Shown one piece after another: positions 54,511 to 64,000 of a stretch of 64,000 bases of DNA. The notes under the pieces were generated by a model. The model was not told the DNA's origin. It made no database searches and saw nothing but the letters and a program-made list of their open reading frames with translations. Position 1 is the first letter of the stretch. Each line of letters starts with the position of its first letter. A program made the position numbers and the translations under genes. This DNA is from Oceanicella actignis. GTDB taxonomy: Bacteria > Pseudomonadota > Alphaproteobacteria > Rhodobacterales > Rhodobacteraceae. Location: positions 530,120 through 594,119 of the forward strand of contig NZ_VNHJ01000001.1 in NCBI RefSeq assembly GCF_008124525.1. The letters run 5' to 3'.

Positions 54511-55719
54511 ATGCGCACGCGGGTCGCGGTGATCGGCGGCGGGCCGGCGGGGCTTTTGCTCGGCCAGCTGCTGCATCTGGATGGAATCGAGACGGTGGTG
54601 ATCGAGCGGCGCAGCCGCGAGCATGTGATGGGCCGCATCCGCGCCGGCGTGATCGAGACCGGAACGGCCGAGCTGGTGCGCCGCGCGGGCGTGGGCGCGC
54701 GCATGGATGCCGAGGGGCTGGCGCATGACGGGGCGCTGTTCGTCGGCCCCTCGGCCGAGCTGCGGGTCGATTTCCGCGACCTGGTCGGGCGCGGCGTGCT
54801 GGTCTACGGCCAGACCGAGCTGACGCGCGACCTTTACGCCGCGCGCGATGCGGCGGGCGGCGTCGTGATCGACCGCGCCGAGGTGACGGCGATCGAGGGG
54901 CTGGACGGTCCGCGGCCCGAAATCGTCTATCGCCGCGACGGGCGCGAGGGGCGCATCGCCTGCGACTACGTCGCCGGCTGCGACGGTCATCATGGCGTCT
55001 CGCGGCGGGCGATCCCGGCTCATGCGCTGCGCGAACATGCGCGCGCCTTGCCCTTCGGCTGGCTGGGCGTGCTGTCGCGCACCCGCCCCACGCATCCCGA
55101 GCTGATCTATGCGCGCCATCCGCGGGGCTTCGCGCTGTGCTCGATGCGTTCGGCCGAGGTCTCGCGGCATTACGTGCAGGTTCCGTTGAGCGAACGGGTC
55201 GAGGACTGGTCCGACGCGCGCTTCTGGGACGAGCTGCGCGCCCGTCTGCCCTCCTGGGCGGCCGAGGCGACGACGCCCGGCCCGACGATCGAGAAGTCGA
55301 TCGCGCCCGTGCGCGCCTTCGTGGCCGAGCCCATGCGCTGGGGGCGGCTGTTCCTGGCGGGCGACGCGGCGCATATCGTGCCGCCGACCGGCGCCAAGGG
55401 GCTGAACCTTGCGGCGCAGGATGTGGGCGATCTGCACGCCGCCCTGCGCGCCGCGATCCTCGAGGGCGACGAGGCCGCGCTCGACGCCTATGGGCCGCGC
55501 GCGCTGGCGCGGGTGTGGCGGGCGGTGCGCTTCAGCTGGCGGCTGACGCGGATGCTGCATGTCTGGCCCGGGGCCGATCCGTTCGAAGAGCGGCTGCAGG
55601 ACGCCGAGCTGGCCCATCTCGCCGCCTCGCGCCGCGCCCGGGCCGAGCTTGCCGAGGCCTATGTCGGGCTGGCCTTCGCCCCGCCCGAAGGCGGCGCGCC
55701 GGCGCCGGAGGGCGCGTAG
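54511..55719 (+). CDS. pobA: 4-hydroxybenzoate 3-monooxygenase
   Basis: The 402-aa FAD hydroxylase converts 4-hydroxybenzoate to protocatechuate with NAD(P)H and O2. FAD motif VAVIGGGPAGLLLGQLL (5-21), REHVMGRIRAGVIE, the DG motif CDGHHGVSR and the GD motif LAGDAAHIVPPTGAKGLNLA are present, with VYGQTELTRDL typical of PobA. GGGAGGA precedes the ATG. No protocatechuate-cleavage genes are in the window, so the downstream ring-cleavage genes must be elsewhere. Confidence 0.96.
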   Translation: MRTRVAVIGGGPAGLLLGQLLHLDGIETVVIERRSREHVMGRIRAGVIETGTAELVRRAGVGARMDAEGLAHDGALFVGPSAELRVDFRDLVGRGVLVYGQTELTRDLYAARDAAGGVVIDRAEVTAIEGLDGPRPEIVYRRDGREGRIACDYVAGCDGHHGVSRRAIPAHALREHARALPFGWLGVLSRTRPTHPELIYARHPRGFALCSMRSAEVSRHYVQVPLSERVEDWSDARFWDELRARLPSWAAEATTPGPTIEKSIAPVRAFVAEPMRWGRLFLAGDAAHIVPPTGAKGLNLAAQDVGDLHAALRAAILEGDEAALDAYGPRALARVWRAVRFSWRLTRMLHVWPGADPFEERLQDAELAHLAASRRARAELAEAYVGLAFAPPEGGAPAPEGA

Positions 55720-55758
55720 AGCGCCCCATGCGGGCCCGGCCCCGCGGCCGCGGCGCGC

Positions 55759-57228
55759 TCAGCCGAACACCGGGTCCTCGGCGCGATGGGCGCAGTCGGC
55801 GCGCGGGCAGATGCGGCAGTTCGGGCCCACCGGCTCGGGCCGTTCGCCGGGGCGGGCGGCGTAGATGGTGTCGGCCGCGGCCTGTTCGGGCAGCGCCAGC
55901 AGCGTGGCGCGGATCTGCTCGGGTCGGCCGAAGGCGCCGTCGCCGGCATCGGCGGCGCGCGCCACGAAGACCACTCTTGCGCCGTCGGGAAACTCGGCCA
56001 GCTGGCGCAAGGTGCGCCCCGGCGCGCTCAGCGCCCGGTAGACGGCCCAGAGCGGGCAGGCCGCGCCGTAGCGCGGGAGGACGATCTCGGGCAGCAGCCG
56101 GCGCGACAGCGCCAGGCCGGCGGCGTTGACGCGCATATGCGCCGCGCGCGGCCCCGCGGCGCCCGGGCGGGTCATGGCGGCGATGCGGCGCGCGGCGTGG
56201 TCGAAGCCCGCCCCGAAGCGCGCGGCCAGCGCGTCGGCGTCCCATGCCGCGGCGCGTCCGGCCTCGAGGAACGGGCCGTAGGGGGCGATGAGCGCGTCGG
56301 CGGCGTAATCGGCCAGCGCCTCGCGCGCGCGGCGGCGGGCGGCCTCGGCGCGCAGGGGCGGGCGCGCGTCGAGCTCGGCCTCGAGCGCCTCGGCGCAGGT
56401 CGAAAGGACCGCGGCGCGGGCGGCGGCGCGCAGCGTCTCTTCGCGCGAAAGGGCGCGCGGGGCGGGCTGGCCGGCCAGGACGGGCGCCAGCGCGGCCGGG
56501 TCCAGCGCCGCCTCGAGGCCGAGCCCGAGGCGCGCGCGCAGGGCCTCGGCCGCCGCCTCGAGCCGGTCGAAGCGGTTGTCGGCGGCCAGGAAGGCCTCGT
56601 CGATCTCCTCGGCCGGGGCGGCGGCGCGGGCGCCCGCGCGGTCGGCGTCGAAGAACTGCGCCAGGCTCTGGGCCACTTCGGACAGGCGCGCGCTCTCTTC
56701 GGTCAGGATGTGGTGGAAGCGCGCGCGCTGGGGCGGTTCGATGTCCTCGACCGCGGCCAGGATCTCGGAGGTCGAGCGGATGGCGGCGATGTTGGTCAGC
56801 ATCCGGTGCACGGCGTCGGACAGGAAGGGATCGTGCGCCAGCCGGTCGGAAAGCGCGTCGAGCATGCGCGATTTCTCGCGCGAGGCCGACCAGGCGCGGG
56901 CCAGCGCGCGGGCCCAGCCGGGGGCGCGGGCGACCAGCTCGGCGGTCTGGGCGGGGTCGAGCGCCAGATCGGCGAAGTCGGGGTCGGCGGCCATCTCGGC
57001 CAGAAGCCCGGCGAGGCGCCGCTCTGCCGCGCCGTCGAGCGCCTCGGGCGGCAGGCCCAGCGCCTTGGCGGCGGCGCGCACGAGGCGGGGCGAGACGCCG
57101 CGCTTGGCGCTTTCGATCAGGTTCAGATACGAGGCCGAGATGCCCATGCGCCGGGCCAGCTCGGCCTGGGTGACGCCAAGGGCGCGGCGGCGCTCGCGGA
57201 TGCGGGCGCCGACGATGGGGGCGCTCAT
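55759..57228 (-). CDS. Short-chain fatty acyl transcriptional regulator (ScfR/PccR family)
   Basis: Encodes 489 aa. An XRE-type HTH occupies 6-64 (IRERRRALGVTQAELARRMG, SASYLNLIESAKRGVS). A long helical middle follows, then the ScfR/DUF2083 domain near the C-terminus with LPEIVLPRYGAACPLWAVYR. It ends in a cysteine cluster (CRICPRADC, about 472-480) that could bind metal. Relatives (RamB, PrpR, PccR) sense acyl-CoAs and regulate acetate or propionate metabolism. It diverges from a LIV-type transporter operon that ends with acetyl-CoA synthetase. The start is taken at 57228. Confidence 0.9.
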   Translation of the reverse strand: MSAPIVGARIRERRRALGVTQAELARRMGISASYLNLIESAKRGVSPRLVRAAAKALGLPPEALDGAAERRLAGLLAEMAADPDFADLALDPAQTAELVARAPGWARALARAWSASREKSRMLDALSDRLAHDPFLSDAVHRMLTNIAAIRSTSEILAAVEDIEPPQRARFHHILTEESARLSEVAQSLAQFFDADRAGARAAAPAEEIDEAFLAADNRFDRLEAAAEALRARLGLGLEAALDPAALAPVLAGQPAPRALSREETLRAAARAAVLSTCAEALEAELDARPPLRAEAARRRAREALADYAADALIAPYGPFLEAGRAAAWDADALAARFGAGFDHAARRIAAMTRPGAAGPRAAHMRVNAAGLALSRRLLPEIVLPRYGAACPLWAVYRALSAPGRTLRQLAEFPDGARVVFVARAADAGDGAFGRPEQIRATLLALPEQAAADTIYAARPGERPEPVGPNCRICPRADCAHRAEDPVFG

Positions 57229-57337
57229 GGCTCGCCGCGGCGCCGCGCCGCGGGGCGGGCGGCGGGCAGGGGCGGCGGCGCGGGGCGCGGTTCGGGGCGG
57301 CGGGGCGCCGGGCGCGGTTCGGGGCGAGCTTCGATCA

Positions 57338-57380
57338 TTGCGCGCAAGTCCTTGTTCCGCTACGGAATGTTGCGCCGCAA
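57338..57380. promoter_or_regulatory. Palindrome cluster between the ScfR-type regulator and the ABC operon
   Basis: Three perfect palindromes follow each other: TTGCGCGCAA (57338-57347), TTCCG-CTA-CGGAA (57355-57367) and TTGCG-C-CGCAA (57370-57380). A consensus -35 TTGACA for the regulator lies on the minus strand at 57381-57386, so the cluster covers its promoter. The TTGC..GCAA pattern resembles the TTTGCAAA sites recalled for ScfR/RamB proteins. Confidence 0.6.
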
Positions 57381-57455
57381 TGTCAACCGATTGACTATGC
57401 TGCGCGTGCGATAAGCAAAGCATTTACATAAAAACCCTTTTTCGTCAACGCCTTG

Positions 57456-57483
57456 TTGATTCATTTACAGGCTGTGGCATAGT
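57456..57483 (+). promoter_or_regulatory. Predicted promoter of the LIV-type operon
   Basis: TTGATT (57456-57461), a 16-bp spacer and CATAGT (57478-57483) lie in an A+T-rich patch about 95 bp before the binding-protein gene. Confidence 0.5.
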
Positions 57484-57578
57484 CATGGCCGGGTTGGTCA
57501 ATTTCCGGGCGCCGCGCCCGGTCCCGAGCCGCCGCAAGGGCGCGCCAGGCCGGCCCGAAAGATGAAAGGGAGGAATCC

Positions 57579-58925
57579 ATGTCAGACAAACTGATCGTCA
57601 GCCGCCGCGGGCTGCTCAAGACCGGCGCCGCCGCGGGCGTGGGCCTCGCCGCCCCGATGGTGTTCTCGCGCCCGGCCTGGGCCTATACCAACGAGCCCAA
57701 GGGCAAGAGCGTGATCTTCGGCTTCAACGTGCCCCAGACCGGCGCCTATGCCGACGAGGGCGCGGACGAGCTGCGCGCCTATCAGCTGGCGGTCGAGCAC
57801 CTGAACGGCGAGGGCGACGGCGGCATGCTGAACACCTTCTCGTCCAAGGCGCTCAAGGGCAACGGCGTGCTGGGCAAGAAGGTCGAATACGTCACCGGCG
57901 ACACGCAGACCAAGTCGGACGCCGCGCGCGCCTCGGCCAAGCGCATGATCGAGAAGGACGGCGCGATCATGATCACCGGCGGCTCGTCCTCGGGCGTGGC
58001 CATCGCCGTGCAGGGCCTGTGCCAGGAGGCCGGCGTGATCTTCATGGCCGGGCTGACGCATTCGAACGACACCACGGGCAAGGACAAGAAGGCCAACGGC
58101 TTCCGCCACTTCTTCAACGCCTACATGTCGGGCGCGGCGCTGGCGCCGGTGCTCAAGGCCAATTACGGCTCGGACCGCAAGGCCTATCACCTGACCGCCG
58201 ACTACACCTGGGGCTGGACGCAGGAGGAATCGATCGCCGCCGCCACCGAGGCGCTGGGCTGGGAGACCGTCGCGAAGGTGCGCACGCCGCTCGGGGCGGG
58301 CGATTTCTCGCAGTATCTGACGCCGGTGCTCAACTCGGGCGCGGACGTGCTGATCCTGAACCACTACGGCCGCGACATGGTCAACTCGCTGACCCAGGCG
58401 GTGCAGTTCGGCCTGCGCGACAAGATCGTGAACGGCAAGAAGTTCGAGATCGTGGTGCCGCTCTACTCGCGCCTGATGGCGCAGGGCGCGGGCGACGCGG
58501 TCAAGGGCATCTTCGGTTCGACCAACTGGCACTGGTCGCTGCAGGACGAGGGGTCGAAGGCCTTCGTCAAGTCGTTCGGCCAGAAATACGGCTTCCCGCC
58601 CAGCCAGGCGGCGCACACCTGCTACGTCCAGGCGCTGCTCTACGCCGATGCGTGCGAGCGCGCGGGCACCTTCAACCCGTGCGGCGTGGTCGAGGCGCTC
58701 GAGGGCTTCGAGTTCGACGGCATGGGCAACGGGCCGACGCTGTATCGGGCCGACGATCACCAGTGCTTCAAGTCGGTTCTGGTGGTGAAGGGCAAGGAGA
58801 ACCCGACCTCGGAGTTCGACCGCCTCGAGGTGGTGGACCAGGTGCCGGCCGAGCAGGTCACCTACCCGCCGGATCACCCGATGTTCGCGGGCGGCGACCT
58901 GGGCAAGTGCAACCCGGGCGCCTGA
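57579..58925 (+). CDS. ABC transporter substrate-binding protein (LIV/amide type), Tat-exported
   Basis: Encodes 448 aa. A twin-arginine signal SRRGLLKTGAAAGVG (8-22) is cleaved near AWA (33-35). The mature protein has the periplasmic type I fold of the LivJ/AmiC/UrtA group: FGFNVPQTGAYADEGADELR, GGSSSGVAIAVQGLCQEAGV and HYGRDMVNSL. Ligand unknown; the operon context (acetyl-CoA synthetase, ScfR regulator) suggests a carboxylate or related carbon source. GGGAGG precedes the ATG. A 182-bp G+C-rich gap separates it from the permease genes. Confidence 0.92.
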   Translation: MSDKLIVSRRGLLKTGAAAGVGLAAPMVFSRPAWAYTNEPKGKSVIFGFNVPQTGAYADEGADELRAYQLAVEHLNGEGDGGMLNTFSSKALKGNGVLGKKVEYVTGDTQTKSDAARASAKRMIEKDGAIMITGGSSSGVAIAVQGLCQEAGVIFMAGLTHSNDTTGKDKKANGFRHFFNAYMSGAALAPVLKANYGSDRKAYHLTADYTWGWTQEESIAAATEALGWETVAKVRTPLGAGDFSQYLTPVLNSGADVLILNHYGRDMVNSLTQAVQFGLRDKIVNGKKFEIVVPLYSRLMAQGAGDAVKGIFGSTNWHWSLQDEGSKAFVKSFGQKYGFPPSQAAHTCYVQALLYADACERAGTFNPCGVVEALEGFEFDGMGNGPTLYRADDHQCFKSVLVVKGKENPTSEFDRLEVVDQVPAEQVTYPPDHPMFAGGDLGKCNPGA

Positions 58926-59107
58926 TCGCGCCGCGGCGCGCGGCGGGGCCGGCCGGCTCCGCCGACCCGCGGCCGGGCGGCTGACCGGCCGACGCGCCGG
59001 GCTTCTTCTTCTCATCCGCGCGCGGCGCCCCTTGCGGCGCGCCGCGCCGCCTTGCGCGCACGCGCCGCGCGGGCGTCACGCATCGTCCATTCGGGAGCCT
59101 GAGACTC

Positions 59108-60136
59108 ATGGACGCCTTTCTTCTCCAAGTGCTCAACGGCCTGGACAAGGGCAGCGCCTACGCGCTGATCGCGCTTGGCCTGACGCTGATCTTCGGCACG
59201 CTGGGCGTGGTCAACTTCGCCCATGGCGCGCTGTTCATGCTGGGCGCCTTCTGCGCCGTCGCCTTCGACAAGGTGGTGACCGCCGAGCGCGTGCTGCTCG
59301 ACCCCATCAAGAAGACCCCCTGGGGCACGCCGCTGGAGGTGCGCGTGCCTTACGCGAAGGTCTGGTTCGGCGATGCGGGCGAGTGGCTGATCGACTATTC
59401 GGTGCCGATCTCGCTGGCGCTGGCCGTGCCGGTGATGATGCTGATCGGCGTCGCCATGGAGCGCGGCCTGATCCGCCATTTCTACAAGCGCCCGCATGCG
59501 GACCAGATCCTGGTGACCTTCGGCCTGGCGATCGTGCTGCAGGAGCTGGTCAAGGCCGGCTTCGGCGCCAACCCCATTCCCATGCCGGCGCCGTCCTCGT
59601 ATCAGGGCATGGCCGATTTCGGCGCGCTGATCGGCATGGAGCCCAACACGGTCGTCTATCCCACCTGGCGGCTGGTTTATTTCCTGTTCGCGGCCGCGAT
59701 CATCGGCGCGGTGTTCGCCTTCTTGCAATTCACCACCTTCGGCATGGTGGTGCGCGCGGGCATGGCCGACCGCGAGACGGTGGGCCTTCTGGGCATCGAC
59801 ATCGACCGGCGCTTCACCTTCATGTTCGGCCTGGCGGCCGTGGTGGCGGGCGCGGCGGGGGCGATGTATTCGCCCATTCTCAGCCCCGACTACCACATGG
59901 GCATGGACTTTTTGGTGCTCAGCTTCGTGGTCGTCGTGGTCGGCGGCATGGGCAGCCTGGGCGGCGCGGTGGCCGCGGGCTTCCTGCTGGGCATCCTGCA
60001 AAGCTTCGCCTCGATGAACGAGGTCAAGCAGATCCTGCCCGGCATCGACCAGATCATCATCTACCTGGTGGCGGTGGCCATCCTGCTGACCCGTCCGCGG
60101 GGCCTGATGGGCCGCAAGGGCGTGATGGAGAGCTGA
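59108..60136 (+). CDS. livH: LIV-type ABC transporter permease (LivH family)
   Basis: The 342-aa inner-membrane permease has about eight helices. [20 protein letters not shown] and [20 protein letters not shown] at the start, and [20 protein letters not shown] with [14 protein letters not shown] near the end, are LivH hallmarks. It has an extra soluble loop of about 45 residues after helix 2 (about 57-92, [20 protein letters not shown]) that is longer than in E. coli LivH. It forms the channel with LivM. Confidence 0.94.
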   Translation: MDAFLLQVLNGLDKGSAYALIALGLTLIFGTLGVVNFAHGALFMLGAFCAVAFDKVVTAERVLLDPIKKTPWGTPLEVRVPYAKVWFGDAGEWLIDYSVPISLALAVPVMMLIGVAMERGLIRHFYKRPHADQILVTFGLAIVLQELVKAGFGANPIPMPAPSSYQGMADFGALIGMEPNTVVYPTWRLVYFLFAAAIIGAVFAFLQFTTFGMVVRAGMADRETVGLLGIDIDRRFTFMFGLAAVVAGAAGAMYSPILSPDYHMGMDFLVLSFVVVVVGGMGSLGGAVAAGFLLGILQSFASMNEVKQILPGIDQIIIYLVAVAILLTRPRGLMGRKGVMES

Positions 60137-60137
60137 C

Positions 60138-61301
60138 ATGACCAATCTCAACGCCGCCGACCGGCTGCTTCTGCTGCTTTTCGCCGTTGCGGTGCTGGCC
60201 GGGCCGGTGATCCTGGCGCCCTTCGGCGCGGGCTATCCGGACCTCTTGCAGAAATTCGCCATCTACGGGCTGTTCGCCATCGGCTTCAACATCCTGTTCG
60301 GGCTGACGGGCTATCTGAGCTTCGGCCACGCGGCCTTCCTGGGCGTCGGCTCCTACGCCGCGGTCTGGGCGTTCAAGCTGCTGAGCATGAACGTGCTGCC
60401 GGCGATCGTCTTCGCGGTGCTGCTGGGCGGGCTGTTCGCGCTGCTGATCGGCTATGTCTCGCTGCGGCGGTCGGGGATCTACTTCTCGATCCTGACGCTG
60501 GCCTTCGCGCAGATGAGCTACAACATGGCCTATTCCGTGCTGACGCCGCTGACGAACGGCGAGACGGGGCTTCAGATCGCGCTCGACGATCCGCGCATCC
60601 TGGACGGCGCCGGGCAGAGCGGGGGGCTGCCGCTGACCAACCTGTTCGGCCTGCCCATGAACCAGACCTGGGAGAGCGAGCTGCTCGGCATGACCGTGCA
60701 GTTCAACGTCGGCTTCTACCTTTGCGCGGCGGTGCTGATCCTGGGCTTCTACGCGGCGCTGCGCATCTTCCGCTCGCCCTTCGGGCTGATGCTGCGCGCC
60801 CTCAAGTCGAACCAGAACCGCCTCAACTACACGGGCGTCAACACGCGTCCCTACGCGCTGGCGGCCTTCGTGATCTCGGGCATGTATGCGGGGCTTGCGG
60901 GCGGGCTGCTGGCGGCGACCGACCCGCTGGCCGGCGCCGAGCGCATGCAGTGGACCGCCTCGGGCGAGGTGGTGCTCATGACCATCCTGGGCGGCGCGGG
61001 CACGCTGCTGGGGCCGGTTCTGGGCGCGGGCATGATCAAGTATTTCGAGGCCATCCTGTCGGCGATCAACAAGGCCGAGCTGTCGGACCTGCTGTCCTTC
61101 CTGCCCGACGCGCTGCGCGAGCCGCTGGTTTCGGTCCTGGCGCTGTTCGTGGGCGAGGGCTGGCACCTGACGCTTGGCGTCATCTTCATGGCCATCGTCA
61201 TCTTCCTGCCCGGCGGTCTGGTCGAGGGCGCCCGGCGCGCGATGCGGCTGTTCTCGCGCGGCGCATCCGACGCGCCGTCCGAAGAACGGCCCGCAAAGTG
61301 A
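60138..61301 (+). CDS. livM: LIV-type ABC transporter permease (LivM family)
   Basis: Encodes 387 aa with about ten helices. [20 protein letters not shown] and [32 protein letters not shown] and [17 protein letters not shown] match LivM. It follows livH after 1 bp, so translation is coupled. A periplasmic loop near 140-185 ([20 protein letters not shown]) is longer than usual. Confidence 0.94.
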   Translation: MTNLNAADRLLLLLFAVAVLAGPVILAPFGAGYPDLLQKFAIYGLFAIGFNILFGLTGYLSFGHAAFLGVGSYAAVWAFKLLSMNVLPAIVFAVLLGGLFALLIGYVSLRRSGIYFSILTLAFAQMSYNMAYSVLTPLTNGETGLQIALDDPRILDGAGQSGGLPLTNLFGLPMNQTWESELLGMTVQFNVGFYLCAAVLILGFYAALRIFRSPFGLMLRALKSNQNRLNYTGVNTRPYALAAFVISGMYAGLAGGLLAATDPLAGAERMQWTASGEVVLMTILGGAGTLLGPVLGAGMIKYFEAILSAINKAELSDLLSFLPDALREPLVSVLALFVGEGWHLTLGVIFMAIVIFLPGGLVEGARRAMRLFSRGASDAPSEERPAK

Positions 61302-61312
61302 GGAGCGCGCAG

Positions 61313-62070
61313 ATGGATCCCATTCTCAAGGTGCAGAACGTCAACAAGCGCTTCGGCGGGCTCAAGGCGCTCGACGACGTGAACCTGACGGTCGAGCGCG
61401 GCACGGTTCACGCCATCATCGGCCCCAACGGCGCGGGCAAGTCGACGCTGCTCAACTGCTTCGTCGGCCGCCTGACGCCCGACACGGGCACGGTGATGTT
61501 CGACGGGGTCTCGCTGCTGGGGCGCAAGCCGCACGAGATCAACCAGCTGGGCGTCAGCCGCGTGTTCCAGACGCCCGAGATCTTCGAGGCGCTGAGCGTG
61601 CTCGAGAACGTGATGGTGGCCGCGCTGGCCCATCGCGACGGCGCCTTCCGCATGAACGCCTGGGGCGCGCTCGACGCCGAGGCCGAGATCCGCGACCTTG
61701 CGCTGGCCACGCTCGAGGATGTGGGCCTGGCCCAGCGCCGCGCGATGGAGGCGGCCGCGCTCAGCCGCGGCGACAAGCGCCGGCTCGAGCTGGCCATGTG
61801 CCTGGTGCAGGACCCCAAGCTGCTGCTGCTGGACGAGCCGACGGCGGGCATGGCCCGCGCCGACACCAACAACACGATCGACCTGCTCAAGCGTCTGAGC
61901 GAAGAGCGCGGCATCACCAAGGTGGTGATCGAGCATGACATGCACGTCGTGTTCTCGCTGGCCCACCGGATCTCGGTCATGGCGCAGGGGCATGTGATCG
62001 TCGAGGACCGGCCCGAGAACATCAAGGGCAATCCCAAGGTCCAGGAAGCCTATCTGGGAGGGGCGCACGC

Positions 62071-62074
<4 letters not shown>
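61313..62074 (+). CDS. livG: LIV-type ABC transporter ATP-binding protein (LivG family)
   Basis: Encodes 253 aa. Walker A GPNGAGKST (about 38-46), Q-loop SRVFQTPEIFEALSVLEN, a divergent signature LSRGDKRRLELA in place of LSxGxQ, Walker B LLLLDEPTAGM, and the switch His in VVIEHDMHVVF are visible. AGGAGCGCGCAG precedes the ATG at 61313. It works as a heterodimer with the next gene, whose start overlaps its stop. Confidence 0.94.
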
Positions 62075-62847
<773 letters not shown>

Positions 62848-62854
62848 CGCGCCG

Positions 62855-62882
62855 CCCCCGCCGGCTTCCCGCCTTGCGGGGG
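62855..62882 (+). terminator. Hairpin after the LIV-type operon
   Basis: CCCCCGC and GCGGGGG (7-bp stem) flank a 14-nt loop beginning 8 bp after the livF stop. No T-run follows, so read-through into acs is possible. Confidence 0.4.
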
Positions 62883-62895
62883 CACGAAGGAAGCA

Positions 62896-62924
62896 TTGCG
62901 CCGGCGCGCGCGTCGGCCGATCTT
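62896..62924 (+). promoter_or_regulatory. Possible own promoter of acs
   Basis: TTGCGC (62896-62901), a 17-bp spacer and GATCTT (62919-62924) lie about 30 bp before the acs start. The -10 is only fair. Confidence 0.35.
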
Positions 62925-62954
62925 CGCGCGAAACGCTATGAGGGAGGCGCAGCC

Positions 62955-64000
<1,046 letters not shown>

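Noticed and set aside
57391..57416. TTGACT followed by GATAAG upstream of the LIV-type operon
   Set aside because: The spacer is only 13 bp; the pair at 57456-57483 is better placed and better spaced.

Overview
The window is a stretch of very G+C-rich chromosome (judged by eye, not computed) with a strong preference for G or C at third codon positions. Gene content points to an alphaproteobacterium of the Rhodobacterales/Paracoccaceae type. The markers are an aspartate-rich HemB, an mreBCD-mrdA-rodA block, the rpmG/NUDIX/DUF983 neighbourhood, 3-hydroxybutyrate dehydrogenase, a ScfR-type short-chain fatty acyl regulator, and TTG(A/C)-type -35 elements. I see no phage, transposon, CRISPR array, tRNA or rRNA. 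It reads as core chromosome with metabolic modules; the assignment rests on recalled family features, not on a search.

Layout. 1-6.5 kb: end of an unknown gene, penicillin acylase family protein, beta-hydroxyacid dehydrogenase, SYLF protein, GST and hemB, and a small membrane protein. 6.5-11.6 kb: mfd, flanked by two long gene-free stretches that carry tandem repeats; its C-terminus is a pentapeptide minisatellite. 11.6-16.8 kb: small membrane protein, DsbA-like oxidoreductase, aryl/acyl-CoA ligase divergent from an XRE-cupin regulator, class I glutamine amidotransferase, bdhA. 16.96-17.04 kb: a probable undescribed small RNA on the minus strand. 17.1-19 kb: YejA-like peptide-binding protein. 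19-27.2 kb: a long minus-strand run reading mreB, mreC, mreD, mrdA, rodA, ghrA, DUF502 and LysE. 27.3-34.9 kb: gpsA, a PilJ-like exported protein, mprF, rpmG, MFS, NUDIX and DUF983 genes.

35.3-37.7 kb: an envelope/metal stress-like module (EF-hand exported protein, ECF sigma factor, membrane anti-sigma candidate without cysteines, CpxP-like protein). 37.8-45.6 kb: a sulfur module with a small XRE regulator, SulP permease, Crp/Fnr regulator, DUF2892 membrane protein, persulfide dioxygenase-like MBL protein, a fused DUF442-sulfide:quinone oxidoreductase and a second SulP permease. Together these could oxidise sulfide to persulfide and then sulfite, and move the resulting anions. A Crp/Fnr-like dyad sits at about -42 of a predicted promoter in front of the enzyme genes.

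45.7-53.5 kb: YihY protein, acyl-CoA dehydrogenase, rplU-rpmA with a clear promoter and terminator, GNAT, obgE-proB-lipoprotein-proA. 53.5-55.7 kb: AraC-type pobR-like regulator divergent from pobA, with a perfect dyad between them. 55.8-64 kb: ScfR-type regulator divergent from a LIV-type ABC transporter (binding protein, two permeases, two ATPases), followed by acetyl-CoA synthetase cut off by the window end. This arrangement suggests the transporter imports a carboxylate that feeds acyl-CoA metabolism rather than, or as well as, branched-chain amino acids.
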